From Antrihabitans auranticaus (lineage in GTDB: Bacteria > Actinomycetota > Actinomycetes > Mycobacteriales > Mycobacteriaceae), in assembly GCF_016481275.1 (NCBI RefSeq), contig NZ_JAEMNW010000002.1:930001-994000 (forward strand): DNA of 64,000 bases, in the 5' to 3' direction. The notes beneath the pieces are model-generated. The model saw nothing but the letters and a program-made list of their open reading frames with translations. It did not search any database and was not told the DNA's origin. Position numbers and translations under genes: made by a program. This document shows positions 1 through 7,609 of this stretch, piece after piece (within the stretch, counting starts at the first letter, position 1; the number at the start of each line of letters is the position of its first letter).

Positions 1-590
1 TTCCCCTGGGCGGCCGCATCAATGCCGGCGAGCGGTACGCGATCGACTGGTTCAAATCGGACTTGACCGTCAAACCCCTCTACGACGAGCAGGGCGGATT
101 GGGATCCTTCCGTGGCGACCGCACTCGCAACGAGAGTTTTCTGGCGTTCGGGCAACCGATTCTTGCCGTGGCCGACGGAACGGTTGTCACGGCGGTCGGC
201 GACGTCGCCGATGGCGTGCCGCTGGTGATACCCGACAATCTGAAAGTTGCCGACCTCGGCGGAAATCGAGTGGTGATAGACATCGGTGACGGGCAATACG
301 CGTTCTACGCTCACATCGAGCAGGGCTCGGTGACGGTGAAGCCCGGGGACAAGGTCACCAAGGGTCAGGAGATCGCGCGCCTGGGTAACACCGGCAGTAC
401 GACGGAGGCGCATCTGCACTTTCAGGTGATGGCAGGTCCGCAACCCCTTACCGCAATGAATCTGCCGTTCGAGATCGAGAAGTTCGACCTCCTGGGCACG
501 GGTGACCCCGCCGGTTTCATTCCTGCGCCGGACGCCGGACCGCGCACCGACGAACTGCCACTCATCAGCAGCGTGATCAGTTTTCCATGA
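1..590 (+). CDS. M23 family metallopeptidase, 5' partial
   Basis: This is the C-terminal part of a LytM/M23 peptidoglycan endopeptidase; the reading frame is open to the left edge (frame starting at base 3), so the true start lies outside the window. Visible elements are a YAID motif whose Asp is the expected zinc ligand, YAHIEQG (catalytic His), GNTGSTTEAH and the terminal HLHF zinc motif. The usual first zinc-ligand His is replaced by Arg (RYAID), which also occurs in some actinobacterial members. The family cleaves peptide cross-links of the cell wall outside the membrane. The TTG at base 63 is internal to the frame and unlikely to be the start. Family call is firm; activity is not. Confidence 0.85.
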   Translation, partial: PLGGRINAGERYAIDWFKSDLTVKPLYDEQGGLGSFRGDRTRNESFLAFGQPILAVADGTVVTAVGDVADGVPLVIPDNLKVADLGGNRVVIDIGDGQYAFYAHIEQGSVTVKPGDKVTKGQEIARLGNTGSTTEAHLHFQVMAGPQPLTAMNLPFEIEKFDLLGTGDPAGFIPAPDAGPRTDELPLISSVISFP

Positions 591-665
591 TCAGGTGGAC
601 CCGGATGTGACCCAGGTCGATCACGCCGACCGTCACGTTCTGCCCGGCCGCCTCGTCCAATTGGC

Positions 666-1418
666 ATGACTATGAGAGTTGCGGTTGCCGGCGGAACCGG
701 ATTGACGGGCCGCCACGTTGTGGCAGAACTCGAGCGGGCGGGGCACGAACCCGTCGTCCTGTCCCGAGCCGCGGGCGTGGACCTGACCGACGGTTCCGGG
801 CTCGACGCTGCGCTCGCGGCTGCGGATGCGATCGTCGACGTCACCAACATCGCCACCCAGAAGCGTTCCACGGCAGTCGATTTCTTCGGCACGGTCGGAC
901 GAACCCTGCTGAGCGGAGCCGAACGTGCGAAGGTACGGCGCATCGTGTCACTGTCGATCATCGGGATCGATGACGTCGACAGCGGCTATTACGAAGGAAA
1001 GCGGGTCCAGGAAGACGTTCTCCGCAACGGGTCGGTTCCCTGGACGATCCTGCGCGCCGCGCAGTTCCACGAATTCACCGACCAGGTCCTGGGTTTCGTT
1101 CCCGGACCGGTCGCGGTGGTACCGAAGATGCTGAGCCAACCGATCGCCGTGCGCGAGGTGGCAGCGGCGCTCGTCGCGCGCCTGGACGACTCCGGCTCCG
1201 CAATGGCGACCGAAATAGCCGGTCCCAAGCCTGAATTCCAACCGGACCTCGCGCGGCGACTCCTTCGCGCGCGTGGATCGCGCCGTCTGGTGTTGCCGGT
1301 GCGGATGCCCGGCGAGGCTGGGAAAGCAATGGTCGGGGGAGCCCTGCTACCGAAGCACGAGTTCGTGCAGGGCGTCCAGACGTTCGACGAGTGGCTGGCC
1401 GAGCGGACCCGTGTCTAG
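666..1418 (+). CDS. NmrA-like / atypical SDR NAD(P)-binding protein
   Basis: A 250-residue atypical short-chain dehydrogenase. The N-terminus carries a Rossmann signature (VAVAGGTGLTGRHV), followed by an NmrA-like core and no clear YxxxK catalytic pair, so it may sense or bind a nucleotide rather than act as a classical dehydrogenase. Two ATGs six bases apart (666 and 672) could both be starts. The stop codon TAG lies within a CTAG shared with the convergent acyltransferase gene, so the two genes overlap tail to tail. The substrate cannot be read from sequence. Confidence 0.85.
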   Translation: MTMRVAVAGGTGLTGRHVVAELERAGHEPVVLSRAAGVDLTDGSGLDAALAAADAIVDVTNIATQKRSTAVDFFGTVGRTLLSGAERAKVRRIVSLSIIGIDDVDSGYYEGKRVQEDVLRNGSVPWTILRAAQFHEFTDQVLGFVPGPVAVVPKMLSQPIAVREVAAALVARLDDSGSAMATEIAGPKPEFQPDLARRLLRARGSRRLVLPVRMPGEAGKAMVGGALLPKHEFVQGVQTFDEWLAERTRV

Positions 1419-2848
1419 TCGACTTCCTGCGCCAATTTGAGCAGGGTCTCGAGCTCCTCGACGAGGTAGCGCGCGACTACGTCGATATCCGGCATCAACT
1501 CACGGCAGGCGATCAGGCCGAAGTGCAGTTCGCCGCCGTAGCTGTTGACCGTGATGTTGAAGCCCTGACCGTCTACGACGACCGAAACCGGATAGTTGGC
1601 AACCATTCTCGCGCCGGCGAGGTACACGTCGACGTTCGGTCCGGGGACGTTGGAGATGACGAGGTTGTAGGGCGGAATCCGATGCGGCAGGCCCATGGCG
1701 AAAGCCACCCGTGCCGCACGCGCGACGAGTGCAGGCGGTGCGAAGTCGGTGACGTTCTCGACCAGCCCCTCCGGGATGGCCGCTTGCTGCGCCTTGGCAA
1801 CCTTGGTTGCCTGGTGCACACGGGTGAGACGGTCGACGGGGTCATCGAGGTCGGTCGGCAGTGCGGCGAGCATTGCCGAAACCTTGTTGCCGAGTTTGGA
1901 TTTGCTGGCTTCGTCGCGGACCGACACGGGAATCATAGCGACCAAGGGGGTTTCGGGCAGGGCGTCGTGATCGATGAGCCAGTGGCGAACGGCACCGGCG
2001 GACATCGCCATCACGACGTCGTTGACCGACATTCCGAAGGCGTTCTTGACCGTCTTGACGTCGGCCAGGGACACGCTGCCGATCGCGAAGCGGCGATGCA
2101 AGGTCACCTCGGCGTTGAAAGGCGTGCGGGGAGCGAGGCCCGGTGCCGTCGCGATGACGTCGCCGTCACGGTGCTTGCGACCGAGCACAGCGCCGACGTA
2201 GGGCTTGACGTAGCTGCCGATGAGGGGGAGCGAGCGGCCGAGCGACGACGCGATTCGGACGGCACTGGCAGGCCGCGAAGCGATCGACGTCGCAGCGCGG
2301 GTGAGCATCGCGGCTGCGCTCGGCGGTGCGTCCGGAGTGAAATCCGGTGCGGGCGGCAGCTTTTTGCCCTCGGGGGTGAGGTCGAGCAGCACCGTCATGA
2401 GTTCGGCACCCGATACGCCGTCGATCGCCGCGTGGTGCATCTTCGTGTAGACCGCGAGTCTGCCGCCGGCCAGTCCGGAGATCAGGTACGCCTCCCAGAG
2501 TGGGCGGCTGCGGTCGAGCGGCCGCGCGTGCAGCCTGCTGACCTGTTCTGTGAGCTGGGCATCGGAACCTGGTGCGGGCAGCGAGATTTCGCGAACGTGA
2601 AACTCGATGTCGAAGTTCTCGTCGTCCACCCAATACGGCTGATCAAGACCGAGTGGAACATAGCGCAGCCGCTGGCGTAGCAGCGGAATGAGCGGCGCAC
2701 GGTCGTTCATCAGGTTGGTGAGCGTCGCGAGATCGAGCGGTTGTGCTGCTGTGCTCGGATCGAGGATGCAGACACCACCCACGTGACCGGTCGAGTTGTG
2801 GGTCTCGAGCGTCAGGAAGGCGGCGTCGAGCCCGGAAAGTTGTTTCAT
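1415..2848 (-). CDS. wax ester synthase / diacylglycerol acyltransferase (WS/DGAT)
   Basis: A 477-residue bifunctional acyltransferase that makes wax esters or triacylglycerol from acyl-CoA, the normal route to storage lipid in mycobacteria and rhodococci. It begins MKQLSGLDAAFL, typical of the family, and carries the catalytic HHxxxDG motif as HHAAIDG at residues 138-144; NVPGP near residue 390 is another family hallmark. The start is ATG at 2848, which overlaps the stop of the upstream TetR gene as ATGA, so the pair is probably translationally coupled. A longer in-frame ORF reaching 2971 lies inside the TetR gene and is rejected. Length is normal for the family. Confidence 0.95.
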   Translation of the reverse strand: MKQLSGLDAAFLTLETHNSTGHVGGVCILDPSTAAQPLDLATLTNLMNDRAPLIPLLRQRLRYVPLGLDQPYWVDDENFDIEFHVREISLPAPGSDAQLTEQVSRLHARPLDRSRPLWEAYLISGLAGGRLAVYTKMHHAAIDGVSGAELMTVLLDLTPEGKKLPPAPDFTPDAPPSAAAMLTRAATSIASRPASAVRIASSLGRSLPLIGSYVKPYVGAVLGRKHRDGDVIATAPGLAPRTPFNAEVTLHRRFAIGSVSLADVKTVKNAFGMSVNDVVMAMSAGAVRHWLIDHDALPETPLVAMIPVSVRDEASKSKLGNKVSAMLAALPTDLDDPVDRLTRVHQATKVAKAQQAAIPEGLVENVTDFAPPALVARAARVAFAMGLPHRIPPYNLVISNVPGPNVDVYLAGARMVANYPVSVVVDGQGFNITVNSYGGELHFGLIACRELMPDIDVVARYLVEELETLLKLAQEVD

Positions 2849-3480
2849 GACAGTCCTCTGGATGGGTGTGGATCGATGTGCTGGTTCGTCGCGCCGACGA
2901 GACGAATTGCCAACTCGGGGTATAGCTTTGCGACCGATTCGGGCTTCTTGTAGCTGCCGCCGGGAAACCATCGGCAGATATCGACACAGAGCGAGAGGAT
3001 CGCGAGGGTGACGCCTTCTGCGTCCGGAACCGTGAACGATCCGTCCGCGATACCGGCGTCGACGATCGTCCGCACCACGCGGATGACGTCCCTGCGCAGA
3101 CGTGCAACCTTGCGCAGATGTTCGGGTGAAAGTCCCGTCAACTCATACTCGACGACGCGTGAACGCGCGTGATGAGTTGCGTGAATGCGGGCGAGTTCGC
3201 CGACGACGGCACGCAGCCGATCGGCGGGTGATTCGGATGGGTCGTCGACGTCCCGCAGCCACTCGAGGGTCAACTGATGACCCTCGTATGCGATGACGAA
3301 GAGCAGCTCTTCCTTCGATCTGTAGTGCGGATACATCGCGGCCGCGCTCAGCCCGAGCCGGGCGGCGATGTCACGGGTCGTCGTTCCGCCGTAACCGTTT
3401 TCGGCGAATGCCTCGATCGCCGCAGCCCTGATTCGCGCAGCGGCCTTGGAGCTGCTGACGATGGGTGCGGTCGCGGTCAC
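2845..3480 (-). CDS. TetR family regulator of the adjacent WS/DGAT gene
   Basis: A 211-residue TetR-type repressor. The N-terminal helix-turn-helix spans about residues 15-60 (AIEAFAENGYGGTTTRDIAARLGLS, then MYPHYRSKEELL), followed by a variable ligand-binding domain. The start is GTG at 3480. It is cotranscribed with, and overlaps by 4 bp, the WS/DGAT gene downstream. Two copies of TAAGCNNNNGCTTA lie directly upstream at 3491-3523 and are the likely autoregulatory operators. I infer that it controls storage-lipid synthesis in response to an acyl-CoA or similar lipid; the ligand is unknown. Confidence 0.9.
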   Translation of the reverse strand: MTATAPIVSSSKAAARIRAAAIEAFAENGYGGTTTRDIAARLGLSAAAMYPHYRSKEELLFVIAYEGHQLTLEWLRDVDDPSESPADRLRAVVGELARIHATHHARSRVVEYELTGLSPEHLRKVARLRRDVIRVVRTIVDAGIADGSFTVPDAEGVTLAILSLCVDICRWFPGGSYKKPESVAKLYPELAIRLVGATNQHIDPHPSRGLS

Positions 3481-3490
3481 AGCACAATAA

Positions 3491-3523
3491 TAAGCAATTG
3501 CTTAGGAAATAAGCAAGAGCTTA
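3491..3523. promoter_or_regulatory. double TetR operator TAAGC-N4-GCTTA
   Basis: A perfect palindrome TAAGCAATTGCTTA lies at 3491-3504 and a second copy, TAAGCAAGAGCTTA, at 3510-3523. Their starts are 19 bp apart, close to two helical turns. They begin 11 bp before the GTG of the TetR gene, the right place for an autorepression site controlling the TetR-WS/DGAT operon. The site is seen in the sequence; its function is inferred. Confidence 0.7.
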
Positions 3524-3555
3524 TTTTTTTGACCGGGGGCACGCTTACGAACGGA

Positions 3556-3587
3556 TTGCGCAGTCTGTACGTTTCGTTTCACGAAGA
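3556..3587 (+). repeat. dispersed 32-bp repeat, copy A
   Basis: Begins TTGCGCAGTCTGTACG and ends CACGAAGA. It is 27/32 identical to 42369-42400. Both copies are on the plus strand and end 168 and 166 bp before a plus-strand gene start (3755 and 42566). Nature unknown. The rest of the 3524-3754 gap shows no gene. Confidence 0.5.
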
Positions 3588-3754
3588 AGGGTCGGCCTCG
3601 GGGCCGGAGCGGAGTGGCGGCCCAGTACGCGCTCGACGCCGTTGTGGACAGGATTACGAGTCACGGTCGGAAGACCGTAAAGAAAACGTAAGCAGGTGTC
3701 GGCAAGCTGAAGACACAAGAGAGCAAGTCCTTCAGGACAGTCGAAAGGAACCCC

Positions 3755-4315
3755 GTGCGCACATTCAAACTCCAGGTCCAGACCACCGTCGACGGCTATA
3801 TGGCAGGCCCGAACGGCGAGATGGACTGGATGACGTTTCCATGGTCCGACGATCTCAGCGCGTACGCCGAAGGCATCAGCAAATCCGTCGACTGCATCGT
3901 GCTGGGCCGCAAGTTGGCCGAGGGATTCATTCCCGCATGGGAGTCCCAGCCTGAAGGCGAGGACCAAGCTTCGATCGACTGGATGAACAACACGCCCAAG
4001 GTGGTGGTGTCGAACACCCTTACCGAGTCGCCGTGGCAGAACGCCGTCGTCGCAGGTGGCGATCTAGTCGAGACGATCACCGAGCTGAAGTCGCGACCGG
4101 GCGGCGACCTGATTGCATACGGCGGCGGCACCTTCGTCGCGGACCTCATTGCGAACGGCCTACTCGACGAGCTCCACCTATTCGTCAACCCCACCGCGAT
4201 CGGCGCAGGCATGCCCGTGTTTCCAGCCGGCGCCTACGCACCGCTGCAGCGCGTGAACGCGACGGCCACCGAATGCGGAATCACCGTCCTGCACTACGCG
4301 CCGAAGCGGCCCTGA
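3755..4315 (+). CDS. dihydrofolate reductase family (RibD C-terminal-like) protein
   Basis: A 186-residue protein with the RibD C-terminal/DHFR-like fold: LQVQTTVDGYMAG at the N-terminus, GRKLAEGF near residue 48, VVVSNTL near 84 and GGGTFVADL near 124, where the NADPH loop lies. Members reduce pterin- or flavin-like substrates with NADPH, but most stand-alone actinobacterial copies have no proven substrate. The start is GTG at 3755 with GAAAGGA about 8 bp upstream. It converges on the small gene at 4319 with 3 bp between stops. A relative lies at 30359. Confidence 0.85.
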   Translation: MRTFKLQVQTTVDGYMAGPNGEMDWMTFPWSDDLSAYAEGISKSVDCIVLGRKLAEGFIPAWESQPEGEDQASIDWMNNTPKVVVSNTLTESPWQNAVVAGGDLVETITELKSRPGGDLIAYGGGTFVADLIANGLLDELHLFVNPTAIGAGMPVFPAGAYAPLQRVNATATECGITVLHYAPKRP

Positions 4316-4318
4316 GTG

Positions 4319-4612
4319 TCAGGTCGTCGGCCGCGGAGCCATGCCCGTGCGCGTGTAGTACTGGTGCGTTTCGTGATGCACAGGGCAGATGCAGGTCCGT
4401 TCCAGATGCTTGGCGGCTGTGGCCGTACAGAAGCGAATACCCAGCGCATCGTGGGCATCGAGCTCATGTGCGCAGGCTGGACACGACGCGGACGAGTCCG
4501 CGACAGCAGGGGAATCGGCAACACTCGGTTGGTCCGGCATGTCGGCGCTCCAGTTCTCGACCTGCAATTCAGGCCGATCGGGCGCCGAGGATGACATGGC
4601 TTGGCAGCGCAT
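4319..4612 (-). CDS. small Cys-rich RGCVC-like protein
   Basis: A 97-residue protein whose second half has a CPAC pair, then RFCTAT and finally CICPVHH, a pattern I associate with the small actinobacterial RGCVC family of unknown function. The Cys/His spacing suggests a metal-binding or redox-active knuckle. The first third is polar and low in order-forming residues. A GAGGG lies about 10 bp before the ATG at 4612; an alternative ATG at 4597 is possible. No operon partner. Confidence 0.6.
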   Translation of the reverse strand: MRCQAMSSSAPDRPELQVENWSADMPDQPSVADSPAVADSSASCPACAHELDAHDALGIRFCTATAAKHLERTCICPVHHETHQYYTRTGMAPRPTT

Positions 4613-4690
4613 ATTCGAAGAACCCTCGACTCTGTCGACACTACGCGCACGTGAACGGCACAGGTATGCCGCGACTAGTTCCGGGAGTGA

Positions 4691-5644
4691 ATGGGTACCG
4701 CTTCACATATGAGTTCCAACGACACCAGACCGAACGCAGTTCGCAATCAAGCGCTCGAGCACGCTGAGTCGGCGCGCGAAAAGATGACCGAGCGGCGGGA
4801 GCACCAGTCGTCGGGTCTTGGCGGGTGGGTCACTCAGCGCGCCGGCGAATGGTCGCTCGACGGACCGGACGAGAAGGCGATGCAACGTCAGAAGTTCTTC
4901 TGGAACGCCCTCATCGATTACTGGTTCCGGATGGAGATGGACGGGTGGGAGAACATTCCGAAGCAGCCGGTGCTGCTCGTCGGGATCCATTCGGGTGCGC
5001 CTTTCGTTTGGGATGCATGGACCGTCGGCGTGCAGTGGTGGCGCCGCTACGGTCAGGACCGCCCACTGCACGGCACTGCGCACGACGCGTTGATGGCAAT
5101 TCCCGGCATCGGTAAATACTTCCGCTCCATGGGTGTCCTTCCTGCCGCGCCCGACTCCATCGCTACCGCCCTCGCCGAGGGCCGCGACGTCGCGGTGTGG
5201 CCGGGTGGCGAGGTCGATTCCCTGCGGCCATGGAGCGAGCGCGATCGCGCGACCCTGGCGGGTCGAAAGGGCTTCGTGAAGATGGCAATTCGCTGCGGTG
5301 TTCCGATCGTTCCGATCGCCACCGTCGGCGGTGCCGATGCAATGCCGGTCCTCATTCGTGGCGACCGATTGTCCCGAATGTTGCGCTTGGACAAGATCTT
5401 CCGACTGAAGGTATTCCCACTGGCCATATCGCTGCCGTGGGGGATCGCGCCTGCCGCTTTGCCACAGCTTCCGTTGCCCGCGAAGATCCGCACGCGGTTC
5501 ATGCCGCCGGTGGAGATCGAATCCAACCCGGACCTTGCCGACGACGAGACATACGTCGATCAGAAGTACCGGGAAGTGGAATCGCGGATTCAGGAGGGGA
5601 TGGACGCGCTCGCACGCAAACGCGCCCTGCCGCTCTTCGGCTGA
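4691..5644 (+). CDS. lysophospholipid acyltransferase (LPLAT, DGAT2-like) family protein
   Basis: A 317-residue acyltransferase of the PlsC/LPLAT superfamily. VLLVGIHSGAPFVWD (about residues 94-108) is the equivalent of the catalytic His-containing block, HDALMAIPGIGKYFRSMGVLPA follows, and VAVWPGGEVDS (about 174) and KGFVKMAIRCGVPIVPI (about 195) match later LPLAT motifs. It probably acylates a lipid hydroxyl at the inner membrane face, fitting a genome that stores neutral lipid. The ATG at 4691 has GGGAG just upstream; ATG 4709 is the alternative. Confidence 0.85.
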   Translation: MGTASHMSSNDTRPNAVRNQALEHAESAREKMTERREHQSSGLGGWVTQRAGEWSLDGPDEKAMQRQKFFWNALIDYWFRMEMDGWENIPKQPVLLVGIHSGAPFVWDAWTVGVQWWRRYGQDRPLHGTAHDALMAIPGIGKYFRSMGVLPAAPDSIATALAEGRDVAVWPGGEVDSLRPWSERDRATLAGRKGFVKMAIRCGVPIVPIATVGGADAMPVLIRGDRLSRMLRLDKIFRLKVFPLAISLPWGIAPAALPQLPLPAKIRTRFMPPVEIESNPDLADDETYVDQKYREVESRIQEGMDALARKRALPLFG

Positions 5645-5756
5645 TAGCTCAGCGGCATCCCGGAACACTCACTGCGCCGCAAGTCTCGTCGTTCGATATC
5701 TTGAACCCGAAGTTTGGCGCACCGCGTCGATCGACGCGCTGGGAAATGGGGATGCT

Positions 5757-6116
5757 TTGCCACCGAATCGCTCGTTCCTCTCGCGAATCGCCAGAACGGC
5801 CGCTCATGGCGTCGAGCAATTCGCCGGGCGCACCTTGGACCTGCTCGACCCCGAGCAGGACGCCCACCGCGAAGACGTCGATGCGAAAGTCGCAGCGGTG
5901 CAGGACGCGCAGCGAGCGGCGCTACGAGTCCGCGACGTCGATCTCGCGACCCGGCTTGCCGAAGTCGAGCAGTACCTCCGCGAGCACCAGAGGCGGCGCG
6001 ACGATGCGCTGGTGCCTACCAACCGGGATCGCGGCGCTGCCAACGCAACCGTCGAGGACATTCGGAAGAATCTGCTCGCGCACACACCGCGCCCCGATCC
6101 CGCCGACCGCGCCTGA
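5757..6116 (+). CDS. hypothetical coiled-coil protein
   Basis: About 119 residues from a TTG start preceded by GGGGATGC; the start is uncertain. The middle (FAGRTLDLLDPEQDAHREDV, then AVQDAQRAALRV, then RLAEVEQYLREHQRRRDD) is rich in charged heptads and should form a helical coiled coil. There is no signal peptide or membrane segment. Codon use and the third-position GC pattern look coding in this frame. No family recognised. Confidence 0.5.
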   Translation: MPPNRSFLSRIARTAAHGVEQFAGRTLDLLDPEQDAHREDVDAKVAAVQDAQRAALRVRDVDLATRLAEVEQYLREHQRRRDDALVPTNRDRGAANATVEDIRKNLLAHTPRPDPADRA

Positions 6117-6129
6117 ACGATCCTTCACA

Positions 6130-6158
6130 GCGATGCGCAACAAATGGTTGCGCATCGC
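6130..6158. promoter_or_regulatory. 12-bp-arm inverted repeat, putative ArsR operator 1
   Basis: GCGATGCGCAAC, loop AAATG, then GTTGCGCATCGC: perfect 12-bp arms with the core GCAAC-N5-GTTGC. It sits 14 bp after the preceding stop, so it could also act as a terminator, but there is no T-run. The same core recurs at 6181-6197 beside the SRPBCC-ArsR operon. Confidence 0.6.
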
Positions 6159-6180
6159 TATCTCATCGGTTACCGTCATA

Positions 6181-6197
6181 TGCAACCAAACGTTGCA
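6181..6197. promoter_or_regulatory. inverted repeat TGCAAC-N5-GTTGCA, putative ArsR operator 2
   Basis: Second copy of the GCAAC-N5-GTTGC core, 16 bp before the ATG of the SRPBCC gene. Its position between promoter region and RBS is typical of an ArsR-type autorepression site. Function inferred. Confidence 0.6.
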
Positions 6198-6212
6198 GAT
6201 GAAGGGGACACC

Positions 6213-6677
6213 ATGGAGTACGGAAGCATCTACCGCGAGATCTATGTCGACGCGTCACCCGAGATCGTTTTCGACGTCGTGAGCAGCCCCGAGCACATGC
6301 GGGAGTGGTGGCCGGACGAGGCGGATTTCGAGCCGATTCCCGGTTCGGTCGGCGAAATCTCCTGGGGCAACAGGGCGACAGCCGAAGCGCAGATCGTGCC
6401 GATCACCGTGGTAGAAGCGAAACCGCACACGCTGTTCTCCTTTCGCTGGATCTATCCGGAAGACGACGCCGCGAAGGCAGGCAACTCGTTGCTCGTGACC
6501 TTCGAACTCGTCGCCTCGGGCGGGGGCACCACGATCCGGATGACCGAGACGGGCTTCCGCGAAAAGGGCTGGGAAATAGCCGTTCTCGAAGAGCAGTACA
6601 ACGAACATGTCCAGGGCTGGAACACCTACATTCCGCGCCTCGGCGAATACGTCGAGCGTTTGGTGTCGACGAAGTGA
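6213..6677 (+). CDS. SRPBCC (AHSA1-type) domain protein
   Basis: A 154-residue START/Bet v1-like ligand-binding domain: YREIYVDASPEIVFDVVSSP at the start, WWPDEADF, GSVGEISWG and a C-terminal helix (EQYNEHVQGWNTYIPRLGEYVERL). ATG 6213 with RBS GAAGGGG replaces a longer in-frame ORF that begins inside the operator. It overlaps the downstream ArsR gene as GTGA. SRPBCC-ArsR pairs are common in actinobacteria and the SRPBCC partner is usually thought to bind a hydrophobic ligand; no substrate is known here. Confidence 0.9.
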   Translation: MEYGSIYREIYVDASPEIVFDVVSSPEHMREWWPDEADFEPIPGSVGEISWGNRATAEAQIVPITVVEAKPHTLFSFRWIYPEDDAAKAGNSLLVTFELVASGGGTTIRMTETGFREKGWEIAVLEEQYNEHVQGWNTYIPRLGEYVERLVSTK

Positions 6678-7021
6678 CTGCTGCCATCGACGACGACCTC
6701 TGGTCGGCGATCGGGGACCCGACCAGACGGCGAATGCTCGACTTGCTGCTGACAGACGGTGGCGGAACGGCGACCACTCTGAGCGAGCAACTGCCCGTGA
6801 CGAGGCAAGCCGTCGCAAAGCATCTGGGCGTCCTCGACCGGGTCGGATTGGTACACGTCACTCCCTCGGGAAGGGAGATGCGATACCAAGTGGACGACGC
6901 GCAACTAGCGCGCGCGGTAGCGCAACTTGCCGCAGTCGGTGCCACCTGGGATGCCAGGTTGCAACGCATCAAGCGGCTTGCCGAAGCGATTGCGCGAGCC
7001 AAAGACAACAAACCGACGTAG
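6674..7021 (+). CDS. ArsR family winged-helix regulator
   Basis: A 115-residue ArsR/SmtB-type repressor with LWSAIGDPTRRRMLDLL, the recognition helix region PVTRQAVAKHLGVLDRVGLV (about residues 40-60) and the wing GREMRYQVDD. There are no Cys residues, so it is not a metal sensor of the classic type. GTG at 6674 overlaps the stop of the SRPBCC gene (GTGA). It likely represses its own operon through the repeats at 6130-6197. Confidence 0.92.
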   Translation: MTAAIDDDLWSAIGDPTRRRMLDLLLTDGGGTATTLSEQLPVTRQAVAKHLGVLDRVGLVHVTPSGREMRYQVDDAQLARAVAQLAAVGATWDARLQRIKRLAEAIARAKDNKPT

Positions 7022-7047
7022 AAGCCTGACCCAGCATTACTACAGAA

Positions 7048-7072
7048 GGCGGGACGCCCTATGCGTCCCGCC
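7048..7072 (+). terminator. hairpin after the ArsR operon
   Basis: GGCGGGACGC, loop CCTAT, then GCGTCCCGCC: a perfect 10-bp GC-rich stem 27 bp after the ArsR stop. No T-run follows, so it is a stem-loop terminator of the actinobacterial type at best. Confidence 0.5.
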
Positions 7073-7155
7073 GCGCACAACGCTGCCCGCAACCTTGAAT
7101 TTCACGCTGGCACAGAAGTTTCCGATTTGCACCCAATACAGGAAGAGGCAAGACA

Positions 7156-7596
7156 ATGGTAGATATCCTGCACCGAGTTGGCATCGAAGCGTCCGTCGAC
7201 GAGGTCTACACAGCGCTGACCACGATCGACGGTCTGTCGGGCTGGTGGACCGACGACACGAGCGGCGACACGAATGTCGGCGGCGTACTCGAATTCCGCT
7301 TCGAATTGGGCGGTTTCGACATGGAGATCCAGACTCTCGAGCCGGCCGAACGCGTGCTGTGGCAGGTCGTCGACGGCCCCGAGGAATGGATCGGGACCAA
7401 GGTGAGCTTCGACCTGCGGCAGGAGGGCGACTACGCGATGGTGAACTTCAAGCACGAAGGCTGGAGGGAACCGGTCGAGTTCATGCACCACTGCAGCACG
7501 AAGTGGGCAGTCTTTCTGTTGAGCCTGAAGTCCTTGGTAGAGGACGGCAAAGGCCAGCCCGCCCCGCGCGACGTCAAGATCGACAACTTCAACTGA
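7156..7596 (+). CDS. SRPBCC (AHSA1-like) domain protein
   Basis: A 146-residue SRPBCC protein: VGIEASVDEVYTALTTIDGLSGWW, GGVLEFRF, then KWAVFLLSLKSLVEDG as the C-terminal helix. It resembles the protein encoded at 46363 (both have VYTALTTIDG- or VYAALTTIDG-like starts). The ATG at 7156 has an AGGAAGAGG upstream. It follows the ArsR operon after the hairpin and so probably has its own promoter. Ligand unknown. Confidence 0.9.
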   Translation: MVDILHRVGIEASVDEVYTALTTIDGLSGWWTDDTSGDTNVGGVLEFRFELGGFDMEIQTLEPAERVLWQVVDGPEEWIGTKVSFDLRQEGDYAMVNFKHEGWREPVEFMHHCSTKWAVFLLSLKSLVEDGKGQPAPRDVKIDNFN

Positions 7597-7609
7597 CGTC
7601 GCCGGGCGA

